Source: Pseudorhizobium pelagicum
Lineage (GTDB): Bacteria; Pseudomonadota; Alphaproteobacteria; Rhizobiales; Rhizobiaceae
Reading direction: 5' to 3'
Length of the DNA: 64,000 bases
NCBI GenBank assembly: GCA_000722615.1
Contig: JOKI01000003.1
Span: 56,623-120,622 of the forward strand
Part shown: one piece after another, positions 17,841 through 25,334 of the stretch
Position numbering within the stretch: position 1 is the stretch's first letter
How the letters are laid out: each line of letters starts with the position of its first letter
Notes under the pieces: generated by a model
What the model was told of the DNA's origin: nothing
The model's database searches: none
What the model saw: only the letters and a program-made list of their open reading frames with translations
Program-made: the position numbers and the translations under genes

Positions 17841-18643
17841 CGCATTGTGATCCTTGCTTCGGCATCGAACCGGTCGCTGCCAAGCGCTGACAGGGCGTCC
17901 AGAAACAGGGGTTGAAAGGATCCGGGGCCGCGGGCATGGCCATCGGCATCCTGGCCGCTGACGGCAAACAGGGCGAGGGCGGCAATGGTCGCCTCGAAGG
18001 GCTGATCCGGAGTGCTGGCGGCGAAGGCTCCGACCAGGCATGTGAGGGCGCAGCCGAGTGCCGTGACTTTCGGCATCAGGGGCGATCCCCCCTCGATGGT
18101 GGCCGAACGACTGCCATCGGTGACGAAGTCGACGTCGCCCGTCACGGCAACGATGCAACCATATCGTCGTGCCAGCGTCAGCGCCGCGTTCTGGGCAGCC
18201 ATGGCGCTGTCGCCGCTGTCGACGCCCTGGCCGCGGGTTGCTTCGCCGGCCATGGCCATGATTTCGGAGGCATTGCCGCGCAGGATGGTGGGCTCCAGCG
18301 CCATCAGCTCACCGACGACCCGTCTGCGGAAACCGGTGGCGTAATGGGCGACCGGGTCAAGCACCCAGGGCTTGCCGGCGCCATTGGCCGCGTTTGCCGC
18401 TGCCAGCATACCCGCAACGCCGCCGGACCAGAGCGTGCCGATGTTGATCGTCACGGCGCCGGCGATCCGGGCGAATTCCCCAGCCTCCTCTTCGGCACTG
18501 ACCATAGCCGGCGATGCGCCTGCCGCCAGAAGCACATTGGCGGCTATGTTCATCGCTACATCGTTGGTGATGCATTGGACCAGGGGATTGGCCTGGCGCA
18601 TCGCTGCGAGAAGCCTGCCGCAGGAGAAACTTGGGTTGGTCAT
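17837..18643 (-). CDS. thiM: Hydroxyethylthiazole kinase ThiM
   Basis: ThiM phosphorylates salvaged hydroxyethylthiazole to THZ-P. The 268-aa protein shows PLVQCITNDVAMNIAANVLL and AGASPAMV near the N-terminus, VLDPVAHYATGFR, and RGNASEIMAMAG. The catalytic region KVTALGCALT is present, in place of the usual GTGC form. The start at 18643 has an AAGGGG ribosome-binding site; 13 upstream codons are also open but less likely. It is the first gene after the TPP riboswitch. Together the three genes can make thiamine phosphate from salvaged moieties; no de novo genes such as thiC or thiG are in the window. Confidence 0.93.
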   Translation of the reverse strand: MTNPSFSCGRLLAAMRQANPLVQCITNDVAMNIAANVLLAAGASPAMVSAEEEAGEFARIAGAVTINIGTLWSGGVAGMLAAANAANGAGKPWVLDPVAHYATGFRRRVVGELMALEPTILRGNASEIMAMAGEATRGQGVDSGDSAMAAQNAALTLARRYGCIVAVTGDVDFVTDGSRSATIEGGSPLMPKVTALGCALTCLVGAFAASTPDQPFEATIAALALFAVSGQDADGHARGPGSFQPLFLDALSALGSDRFDAEARITMR

Positions 18644-18699
18644 CGTGTATGCCCCTTCTTGCGGGGCAGGCGCAGGCGACATTTTCTGGAATGCGCCGT

Positions 18700-18778
18700 C
18701 GCGACTCCCTCCGCCAGCATGATCTGGTTCAGGTTCAAAGGGTCCTTCTCAGCCTGCAATCGCAGACGCCCCTGTCGA
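18700..18778 (-). promoter_or_regulatory. TPP (thi-box) riboswitch
   Basis: On the minus strand the conserved thi-box pieces appear in order: GGGGCG of the first helix, GGCTGAGA, then ACCCTTTGAACCTGA, CCAGATCATGCTGGCG and GAGGGA. The aptamer ends about 57 bases before the thiM start. In this family TPP binding typically hides the ribosome-binding site or causes early termination, so thiMED should be off when thiamine is plentiful. Confidence 0.95.
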
Positions 18779-18840
18779 GATCGAAACTTACAGAAAAAGC
18801 GCCGATTGTCACCCGCCAATCCAGGTGCGCCGGGTGACCC

Positions 18841-20526
18841 CTAAACCTTCTCGAGGTGGCAGAGCAATGCAAAGGCCTCATAGGGGCGCAGGGTCACGGT
18901 TTCCCCGATCCTGTCCATGTCGGTATAATTGCCGATGAGGCAGCGCCCCCGCACCTGCAATTCATCCGGCATCGTCACGGTGACTTCATGCGGCCTGAAG
19001 TTGGCGAGAACGACCAGGCGGTCCCCTTCCAGCGTTCGGCTGTAGACGAAGACATCGGGGTGCTGATCGAGCCAGGATTGGTACCGGCCATAGACGATAA
19101 CCTGATGGTGCTTGCGCAGGTCGATCAGCTTCCGGTAGTGGCTCCAGATCGACTGGTCGTCCTCAACCTGGGTTTCCGCATTCACGGTCGCAAAATTGGG
19201 ATTCACCTCGATCCAGGGCGAGCCGGTGGTGAACCCGCCCTGCGGCGCGCTGCTCCACTGCATCGGCGTGCGGGCATTATCCCGTCCACTTTCATTGGCG
19301 CCCCGAATGAAATCGTCCGGCGACAAGCCTGCCTCCACGTGAAGACGGTGCATGTTCAGCGTTTCGATGTCCTTGTACTGATCGATCGACGTGAAAGGGA
19401 CGTTGGTCATGCCGATCTCCTCACCCTGATAGACGAAGGGTGTGCCCTTCATCAGGTGCAGAACCGTCGCCAGCATCTTTGCCGATTCCACGTGGAAGCC
19501 GGTGGTGTCGCCATAGCGGGAGACAGCACGCGGCAGGTCGTGGTTGCCCCAGAACAGGGAGTTCCAGCCATCCTCAGCGAGCGCAGTCTGCCATTTGCCG
19601 AAGACCGCCTTCAGCGCGACGAGGTCGAACGGCCTTGGCCGCCATTTGCCGTAGGTCTGATCCCAGAACTGGGTGACATGCTCGAACTGGAAGACCATCG
19701 ACAGTTCCTGCCGGTCGCGACCGGAGTAGAGCAGGGCCGATGTGGGCGTGGCGCTCCAGGCCTCACCCACGGTCAGCACGTCACGGCTGCCGAAGGTCTC
19801 GCGGTTCATTTCCTGCAGATAATCATGCAGATGCGGGCCGTCACTGGTGATGCCGGCATCCACCTGTTTTCCGATCAGGTCGATGACGTCCATGCGAAAG
19901 CCGGCGATGCCGCGGTCGAGCCACCAGTTCATCATGCGGTAGACCTCTGCCCGCACCTGCGGATTTTCCCAATTGAGGTCCGGCTGACGGCGCGAAAAGA
20001 GGTGCAGGTAATATTCGCCGGTCTGCGGATCCAGCGTCCAGGCCGGACCGCCAAAGGTCGATTCCAGTGCGCTCGGCAGTCCGCCTTCCGCGGACGGGCG
20101 CCGCCAGATGTAATAGTCGCGATAAGGATTATCAGTCGAGCTGCGCGCTTCCCGAAACCAAGGATGCTCGTCGGATGTGTGATTGACGACAAGGTCCAGC
20201 ACGATGCCGATGCCGCGCTTCCTGGCCTCGGCGACCAGCCGATCGAAATCGGTGAGCGTGCCGAACTCGGGGGCAATGCCCTGGTAATCGGAAATATCGT
20301 AGCCGTTGTCGTCCATCGGGGAAGTGAAGATCGGCGAGAGCCAGATCACGGTTATTCCGAGCGACTGGAGATAGTCCAGCCTGGAGATGATACCCGGGAT
20401 GTCGCCGACGCCATCGCCGTCGCTATCGCAGAAACTGCGGGGATAGATCTGATAGACGGTGGCGGTGTGCCACCATTTGCGGTCGATCGCCGGCGTCGCA
20501 AGCGGCTGGGGTGCTGGCTGGCTCAT
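18841..20526 (-). CDS. Alpha-glucosidase, glycoside hydrolase family 13 (oligo-1,6-glucosidase type)
   Basis: A cytoplasmic GH13 enzyme of 561 aa that should release glucose from short alpha-glucosides. The catalytic triad is visible: nucleophile Asp213 in GFRMDVIDLI, acid/base Glu255 in LTVGEAWS, and Asp330 in WGNHDLPR. Conserved region I (DLVVNHTSDEHPWF) and the N-terminal WWHTATVYQIYPRSF are also present. No signal peptide is seen. The start has a GGAGAC ribosome-binding site. It stands alone without a sugar transporter. Trehalose-6-phosphate hydrolase is a possible alternative; the sequence alone does not decide, though rhizobial AglA-type enzymes look like this. Confidence 0.88.
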   Translation of the reverse strand: MSQPAPQPLATPAIDRKWWHTATVYQIYPRSFCDSDGDGVGDIPGIISRLDYLQSLGITVIWLSPIFTSPMDDNGYDISDYQGIAPEFGTLTDFDRLVAEARKRGIGIVLDLVVNHTSDEHPWFREARSSTDNPYRDYYIWRRPSAEGGLPSALESTFGGPAWTLDPQTGEYYLHLFSRRQPDLNWENPQVRAEVYRMMNWWLDRGIAGFRMDVIDLIGKQVDAGITSDGPHLHDYLQEMNRETFGSRDVLTVGEAWSATPTSALLYSGRDRQELSMVFQFEHVTQFWDQTYGKWRPRPFDLVALKAVFGKWQTALAEDGWNSLFWGNHDLPRAVSRYGDTTGFHVESAKMLATVLHLMKGTPFVYQGEEIGMTNVPFTSIDQYKDIETLNMHRLHVEAGLSPDDFIRGANESGRDNARTPMQWSSAPQGGFTTGSPWIEVNPNFATVNAETQVEDDQSIWSHYRKLIDLRKHHQVIVYGRYQSWLDQHPDVFVYSRTLEGDRLVVLANFRPHEVTVTMPDELQVRGRCLIGNYTDMDRIGETVTLRPYEAFALLCHLEKV

Positions 20527-20592
20527 GGGCGGTCTCCGTTTGCGGGTTTGTGCGTGACGAACGCTGGATAACAGTCAGGGTTCCGCATCCCG

Positions 20593-20617
20593 GGAACATC
20601 AGTCTGGTCGGACGGTT
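20593..20617 (+). promoter_or_regulatory. Candidate EcfG (general stress sigma) promoter, GGAAC-N16-GGTT
   Basis: GGAAC at 20593-20597 and GGTT at 20614-20617 are separated by 16 bp. The known alphaproteobacterial EcfG consensus is GGAAC-N16/17-CGTT, so one -10 base differs. The start codon of the small stress-like protein is 33 bp downstream. The same GGAAC-N16-GGTT form appears at 31212-31236. Confidence 0.6.
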
Positions 20618-20649
20618 GGGAGAATAGACACAACGGCAAGGAGGTTCCT

Positions 20650-20835
20650 ATGAACAGCAAGCTCCCACCAGTCCCGGAAGAAAACCGCAGCCACAAGGGC
20701 GCAGGCGAACCGGCGACGGCAAACCCTTCCGAGGGCGACGCGATTGATCCTCGCGGCAAGAACTTCGACAAGCAGGGCCAGCAGGGCAATACCAAGGTCA
20801 ACACCACGAACCAAGGTTACCAGCAGGACCGCTAA
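20650..20835 (+). CDS. Small hydrophilic stress-type protein (61 aa)
   Basis: A very polar 61-aa protein rich in Asn, Gln, Gly, Lys and Pro with no hydrophobic core, ending TTNQGYQQDR; it is likely unstructured. It has an excellent ribosome-binding site (AAGGAGG) and a probable EcfG promoter, so it is a real gene despite its size. Similar small hydrophilic proteins are common in Rhizobiales stress regulons. It is divergent from the alpha-glucosidase gene. Function is unknown; a protective role in osmotic or desiccation stress is inference. Confidence 0.75.
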   Translation: MNSKLPPVPEENRSHKGAGEPATANPSEGDAIDPRGKNFDKQGQQGNTKVNTTNQGYQQDR

Positions 20836-20911
20836 ATCGTCATTCTCGCTCGGACTGGTGCCGACGGAGCCCTCCAGCTAAAACCTCGTGGGCTTCGCCA
20901 GCCTCCGCGTA

Positions 20912-22144
20912 TCAACCCAGTCCGGCGGCATGATCCGAAGTCGATAGGTCGGTGTCGCGCGCCTCTTCGCTGGCGGAAACGCGATTGCGCCCGTTTTGCT
21001 TGGCCTGGTAGAGGGCACGGTCGGCCCGGCGTAGCAGCTCGTCGGTCGTGGTCTTCTCGTTTGGCTCGAGGCTGAGGGCGCCTATGCTGATCGTCTGCCT
21101 GGGCGGGCTGCCGGCAAGCGACGAGATGTCCATCAACTTCACCGCCACCCTTGCCTGTTCGGCCGCGCGCAGAGCTTCCGTCGAGCCTGCTCCGGGCATC
21201 AGGACCGCGAATTCCTCGCCGCCATAGCGTGCCACCAGACTTCCTTCGACCCAATTACAGGACGCCAGGGTTGCGGCCACCTTCTTCAGGCATGCGTCGC
21301 CCGTCTGATGCCCATAGGTGTCGTTGAACAGCTTGAAATGATCCACGTCGATCAGCAGCAGGGAAAGCGGCATCCGGTTTTCGGCAGCCAGTCTCAGGGA
21401 GGATGCCAACCTATCATCGAGCTGACGCCGATTGGCAAGGCCGGTCAGACTGTCGGTGGTGGCAAGGACTGCGAGCCTCGCGTTGGCATTCTCCAGCTCG
21501 CTGTTCTTCTCCAGGATCTGCTCGAGCAGCGTTTCGGACAAGCGCTCTGCCTTCAACTGCCGCAGCCGCAGCTTCACCATCATGACAATGAACGAGATCA
21601 GGAAGCCCAGGTAGATCACTGCGGCGGGCACCATGAGATAAGTGCCATCAAGAAAGGCTGCGGCGCTGATCGGCCCCAGAATGAGCAGGAGATTGAAGAC
21701 GGCGGTCCCCGGCATCATGTAGGCCCGCGCGGCAACGCCCTGGGCGATGGCGCAGGCGACCGCAACAACAAGCAGCTGCGTGCCCTGCGTGGCGCCCATC
21801 AGAAGTACGCTTCCCGCCGTGCCATAGCTGGCGCAGGAAAAGAGGGAGCCTGCGACGAAACGATAGGCCCACACCTTTTGAAGAAGGTCTGCATCCCGCC
21901 GGATGTAATGCCACTGCAGCGCAGCCCTCACTGCAAGTGAGATGAGCACTGTTGCCAAGGCAATGACAGCGCTCCACTCGGCTCCTGCCATGGCCGCGCT
22001 GATTGCCGCCAGCATCATCCCGGCGGTCGCCGCGAGGTGCGGGGTGAGGCTGAAGAGCTCCGCCAGCGTCTCCTGCTTCTGCTGATCCGAGCTGATTTCG
22101 GCGCCGGAAAAAGCAAAAGGATTCAGCATGGATAGTGTCGGCAT
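20912..22144 (-). CDS. Membrane diguanylate cyclase (GGDEF)
   Basis: A c-di-GMP synthase of 410 aa from this start. Six hydrophobic segments fill residues of about 35-190, then a short coiled coil (LSETLLEQILEKNSELENANARL) leads into a GGDEF domain with the active-site motif RYGGEEF and the metal/substrate segment LLIDVDHFKLFNDTYGH. The RxxD inhibitory site typical of feedback-controlled enzymes is not obvious just before the active site. The frame opens at 22165, but the ATG at 22144 is the one with a GGAG ribosome-binding site at a proper distance. No EAL domain is present. It probably senses a membrane or envelope signal. Confidence 0.88.
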   Translation of the reverse strand: MPTLSMLNPFAFSGAEISSDQQKQETLAELFSLTPHLAATAGMMLAAISAAMAGAEWSAVIALATVLISLAVRAALQWHYIRRDADLLQKVWAYRFVAGSLFSCASYGTAGSVLLMGATQGTQLLVVAVACAIAQGVAARAYMMPGTAVFNLLLILGPISAAAFLDGTYLMVPAAVIYLGFLISFIVMMVKLRLRQLKAERLSETLLEQILEKNSELENANARLAVLATTDSLTGLANRRQLDDRLASSLRLAAENRMPLSLLLIDVDHFKLFNDTYGHQTGDACLKKVAATLASCNWVEGSLVARYGGEEFAVLMPGAGSTEALRAAEQARVAVKLMDISSLAGSPPRQTISIGALSLEPNEKTTTDELLRRADRALYQAKQNGRNRVSASEEARDTDLSTSDHAAGLG

Positions 22145-22272
22145 AGTCATCACTCCGCTACCCATGCCTTAGCGATCTGTTGTTAACGGAAAGTAAGGAC
22201 TCGCTGGCGTCTGGCGATTTGCAGAGCTTTTTACTGGCCGCTGCGTCAAAACGTCCAGTGGCAAGAGCGGGC

Positions 22273-23064
22273 CTAGCGCAACAGGCTTTGGCCGCCGTCC
22301 ACGAAGATGGGGACGCCGGTCACGTGGCGTGCGCGGTGGGAGGCGAGAAAAAGGATGACGTCTGCCACGTCCACGGATGCGCCGGCCGTGCCTTCGGTCA
22401 GCGGGATGTCCCCTTCCGACCACTCGACCGGGACTGCCGTCTCGTCCTCGTCCCTGATATGGGTATTATCCTGAATATCCGTATCGATCTTGCCGGGGCA
22501 GACAGCGTTGATGCGTATCTTGTGGCGACCGAGTTCTACTGCAAGCTGCTGCACAATGGCCACCTGGGCAGCCTTTGTGGCCGAATAGGCGGTCGCGCCT
22601 GGAGACGTGAAGGTGCGGTTGCCGTTTATCGACGAGACGATGATGATCGAGCCGCCGCCATGCGCCTTCATGTGCGGCACCGTCGTGTTCAGCGTCAGGT
22701 AGGTGCCGCGCAGGTTGACGCGGATGGTCTGGTCCCATTCTTCCGGCTTCAGATCGTCGATCGGTGCCCAGACGCCGTTGATGCCGGCGTTTGCCACGAC
22801 GATGTCCAGCCTTCCATAGGTCTCCACGATCTTCTCCACCGCAGCCCGCATGGCGGTCTCATCGGCGACGTCAGCATCCAGCGCGATTGCGGTGCCGCCC
22901 CTGGAGGTGATTTCCGCCACCGTCTCGTCCAGCTCGCTGCGCGTACGGCCTAGCACCCCGACCTTTGCGCCTTCGCGTGCCAGCGTGACTGCGGTCGCCT
23001 TGCCAATTCCGGATCCGCCGCCCGTTACCAGTGCTACCCGTGCCTGAAGTTCCATGTTGTTCAT
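22273..23064 (-). CDS. SDR family oxidoreductase
   Basis: A 263-aa classical short-chain dehydrogenase: TGGGSGIG cofactor motif near residue 15, NAG at VANAGING, catalytic Ser in IVSSINGN and YSATK as the YxxxK motif, and C-terminal VDGGQSLL. The substrate is unknown. An alternative start three codons in (MELQ) has slightly better ribosome-binding-site spacing. It is on the same strand as the HD-domain and PPOX genes upstream, with a 56-bp gap, so co-transcription is possible. Confidence 0.82.
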   Translation of the reverse strand: MNNMELQARVALVTGGGSGIGKATAVTLAREGAKVGVLGRTRSELDETVAEITSRGGTAIALDADVADETAMRAAVEKIVETYGRLDIVVANAGINGVWAPIDDLKPEEWDQTIRVNLRGTYLTLNTTVPHMKAHGGGSIIIVSSINGNRTFTSPGATAYSATKAAQVAIVQQLAVELGRHKIRINAVCPGKIDTDIQDNTHIRDEDETAVPVEWSEGDIPLTEGTAGASVDVADVILFLASHRARHVTGVPIFVDGGQSLLR

Positions 23065-23120
23065 CTCTCTGCTGTTTGCTCGCCGTGGTGTGGTGGCGGT
23101 CGCACCGGCAAGGGGTCTAT

Positions 23121-23540
23121 CTACGCGTCGACCCTGCCATCCAGAATCTCGAGCCCGATCCGGTACTTGCTGCCATCGCGGCCGGTGCGTTCGGCTTCCG
23201 TCAGGTTGTCGGCAAGATCGGCGCGCTTTACCGTTCGTGCCAACGCATTCCTTGCACCCCGGCGGACAAGATCGGCGTGATCCTCCCCCGGCCGCTTGGT
23301 CAATGCGTCGACAGCTTCGATGACCTCTTCGGCGAAACCTTCCTGCCGGAGGCGCGCCAAGCTCCAGTCCGGTGCTCTTTCCAGAACATCGTGCAGCCAG
23401 GCGACCGTCGTTTCCGTCTCTCCAGAGACCGAACCGGCAACCCGCGAGACATGCTCGATGACCAGTCCGCCAGTCTTCTTCGTCTGTCCCTGAAGGGACT
23501 GCTCGGCAATCTGGCGCGCCCTGTCGACCCCGGCCGTCAT
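23121..23540 (-). CDS. HD-domain phosphohydrolase-like protein
   Basis: A 139-aa protein resembling the HD domain of RelA/SpoT-type (p)ppGpp hydrolases: IEHVSRVA early, then AWLHDVLE (the HD pair), GF-x-x-x-V-x-x-AVDALTKRPGE and VKRADLADN. Only the hydrolase part is present, so it may be a small alarmone hydrolase or another nucleotide phosphohydrolase. The frame opens at 23576, but the start at 23540 has a purine-rich ribosome-binding site and gives the usual short N-terminus. It follows the PPOX stress gene by 57 bp on the same strand and likely shares its EcfG promoter. Confidence 0.72.
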   Translation of the reverse strand: MTAGVDRARQIAEQSLQGQTKKTGGLVIEHVSRVAGSVSGETETTVAWLHDVLERAPDWSLARLRQEGFAEEVIEAVDALTKRPGEDHADLVRRGARNALARTVKRADLADNLTEAERTGRDGSKYRIGLEILDGRVDA

Positions 23541-23597
23541 GGCAAAGCTCTTTCGAAAGGCCTGAACGCTGCGCATGCGACCAGAAGAAAATGCAGA

Positions 23598-24014
23598 CTA
23601 CAGGACAATCTCGCCTTCCTCCTCACCTTGCCAATAGTGGATCCGTGTCGCACGAACCTTGATCATGGCGACGCCCGGGGTTTCCATTCCGTTCTCGAAC
23701 CACTTGTCGAGATCCGGGTTCCAATGGTCCTTGAATGCCGACCGGTCCCGAACGACTTCGGCTTTTCCTTCCACGGCGATCAGGAAGTGCTTGTCGGACT
23801 GGAGGCCAAGAGAGACATTGGCATCGCGCCCGATCTCGCCGATCATGTGGGAGTCTTCCCAGGTGAAGTAGTAGGAGTCGCCGTCGTAATCCACGTCGCG
23901 GTTGTTGCTCATTGGGCGGGCGGCGATGGCGCCGTTTTCGGCGTGGGTGGACAGCATCGTGATGTCGATATCGCGCATCACGGCCGAAATCTCGGCAAGC
24001 GTCTTGCTACTCAT
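23598..24014 (-). CDS. Pyridoxamine 5'-phosphate oxidase-fold general stress protein
   Basis: A 138-aa protein of the split-barrel flavin-binding stress family: MLSTHAENGAIAARPMSN, YYFTWEDSHMIGEI and the C-terminal TRIHYWQGEEEGEI region fit that family. These proteins bind FMN or similar cofactors; the cellular reaction is usually unknown. The start has an AAAGGAG ribosome-binding site and lies 29 bp from a consensus EcfG promoter. It is divergent from the YqaE-type gene. Confidence 0.85.
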   Translation of the reverse strand: MSSKTLAEISAVMRDIDITMLSTHAENGAIAARPMSNNRDVDYDGDSYYFTWEDSHMIGEIGRDANVSLGLQSDKHFLIAVEGKAEVVRDRSAFKDHWNPDLDKWFENGMETPGVAMIKVRATRIHYWQGEEEGEIVL

Positions 24015-24042
24015 CGGGAAGCTCCTTTTCTGATGCGGCCAC

Positions 24043-24068
24043 AACGGCAGGATCGGCGCATGTGTTCC
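24043..24068 (-). promoter_or_regulatory. EcfG-type promoter, GGAAC-N17-CGTT
   Basis: Read on the minus strand, GGAAC (24068-24064) and CGTT (24046-24043) are 17 bp apart, an exact match to the general-stress sigma consensus. It points at the PPOX-fold stress gene starting at 24014. Confidence 0.78.
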
Positions 24069-24087
24069 GAAGTCGTTGCCGGACAAT

Positions 24088-24112
24088 TGAACTTGTCGGC
24101 GTTTCGGGCGTT
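24088..24112 (+). promoter_or_regulatory. EcfG-like promoter, TGAAC-N16-CGTT
   Basis: TGAAC (24088-24092) and CGTT (24109-24112) with a 16-bp spacer, one mismatch from the general-stress consensus. It points at the YqaE/Pmp3 gene 29 bp downstream and is divergent from the exact-match element at 24043-24068. Confidence 0.55.
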
Positions 24113-24140
24113 GTAGCGCCATCAATCTTGGAGACTGATC

Positions 24141-24299
24141 TTGGACATTATCCGTATTCTGCTCGCATTCTTGCTGCCCCCGCTTGGGGTGTTTCTTCAG
24201 GTGGGGCTCGGGCTGCATTTCTGGCTCAACATCCTGCTGACGTTGTTTGGCTGGGTACCGGGCATCATTCACGCGCTGTGGGTGATCCTGAAGAAATAG
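24141..24299 (+). CDS. YqaE/Pmp3-family small membrane protein (52 aa, TTG start)
   Basis: A 52-aa protein with two hydrophobic helices. It starts at a TTG (M)DIIRILLAFLLPPLGVF, continues through the loop GLGLHFWLN, and ends GIIHALWVILKK. This is the Pmp3/YqaE/stress-induced membrane peptide family, which affects membrane potential and salt tolerance in other organisms. There is no ATG; a GGAGA ribosome-binding site sits 6 bp before the TTG. Its size and start codon make it easy to miss. A hairpin follows at 24311-24344. Confidence 0.88.
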   Translation: MDIIRILLAFLLPPLGVFLQVGLGLHFWLNILLTLFGWVPGIIHALWVILKK

Positions 24300-24310
24300 G
24301 CCTTCATAGC

Positions 24311-24344
24311 GGCGGCAGGCTCACCAAGAGTTGAACCTGCCGCC
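24311..24344 (+). terminator. Terminator-like hairpin after the YqaE gene
   Basis: Perfect 9-bp stem GGCGGCAGG / CCTGCCGCC with a 16-nt loop, starting 12 bp after the stop codon. There is no T-run, so it may act as a Rho-associated or 3'-stabilising structure rather than a classical intrinsic terminator. Confidence 0.45.
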
Positions 24345-24408
24345 GGACCAGGCGCTCACACCTGGAAGCTCCTGTGTTAGGGTAGGCCACTGACGCTGTG
24401 AGGTGGCC

Positions 24409-25185
24409 ATGCTTGCAACAGTTGCATTGATGCTCAGCTTCTCGACCGCACCGTCCCTGCTGGCCCAAACCACCGCGGCCGGCGAGGTGGACGTCGAGCT
24501 GGTTCTCGCCGTCGATGTCTCACGGTCGATGGATTACGAAGAAGTCCGGATCCAGAGAGAGGGATATGTGGCCGCCCTCCGGCACCCCGACTTCTTCAAT
24601 GCCGTCAGAAACGGCCTCGTCGGGAAAATCGCCATCAGCTACTACGAGTGGGCGGGCGCCGTCGACGAGACTTCGGTGCTGGATTGGCAGGTGATTGAAA
24701 CTGCCGAAGACGCTCAGGCATTTGCGTCCAGGCTGGAAGAGCGCCCGATCGGGACGCAGCGGCGCACATCGATCTCCGCAGCGATCGCCGAGGGTGCCAC
24801 GATGCTCCTCACAAACGAATTCCGCGGAATGCGGCAGGTGATCGACATCTCCGGCGACGGGCCCAACAATGTCGGGCAACCGGTTGCGCCGGCGCGAGAC
24901 AAGGCGGTCGATGCGGGTATCATCATCAACGGACTGGCGATGATGCTACGACCTTCCGGCGGCGGCACTCCTCTCGACAGCTACTATGAGGACTGCGTCA
25001 TCGGTGGACCCGGTTCCTTCGTGCTGCCTGTCCACGAGATCGAGGATTTCGCCATAGCGGTCCGTCGCAAACTGGTCCTGGAGGTCAGCGGCAGGACACC
25101 TGCATCCGACATCCGCAAAGTCGCGGAAGAAAGAACCGACTGCATGATTGGGGAGCGCCAGTGGCGAAACTACCTCGATCGGTGA
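24409..25185 (+). CDS. DUF1194 / von Willebrand factor A-like secreted protein
   Basis: A 258-aa protein with a signal peptide (residues 1 to about 20, ending LLAQ) and a VWA-like domain: VLAVDVSRSMDYEE carries the metal-binding DxSxS-type MIDAS motif, and QVIDISGDGPNN is the second conserved segment. It is expected in the periplasm. The ATG at 24409 is preceded by GAGG at good spacing. Family members have no settled function. It is followed by a HWE kinase gene with a 149-bp gap that holds no recognisable feature. Confidence 0.82.
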   Translation: MLATVALMLSFSTAPSLLAQTTAAGEVDVELVLAVDVSRSMDYEEVRIQREGYVAALRHPDFFNAVRNGLVGKIAISYYEWAGAVDETSVLDWQVIETAEDAQAFASRLEERPIGTQRRTSISAAIAEGATMLLTNEFRGMRQVIDISGDGPNNVGQPVAPARDKAVDAGIIINGLAMMLRPSGGGTPLDSYYEDCVIGGPGSFVLPVHEIEDFAIAVRRKLVLEVSGRTPASDIRKVAEERTDCMIGERQWRNYLDR

Positions 25186-25334
25186 TGTCGACTCCGGCTG
25201 TTCGAGACGTCCTAAAGTTGGCGTGGCCAAGGAGGCTTTTCCCAATCAGGTCATCTCTCACGCAGCCGGCAACTTTCTGATCAAGATTTTCTCGCGACCT
25301 TGACGGTTGCAGGGCCGCGGCTACCTATCGTTTC

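Noticed and set aside
25250-25275. FNR-like half site TGATCAAG before the HWE kinase
   Set aside because: Only one half-site is present; the TTGAT partner at the right spacing is missing.
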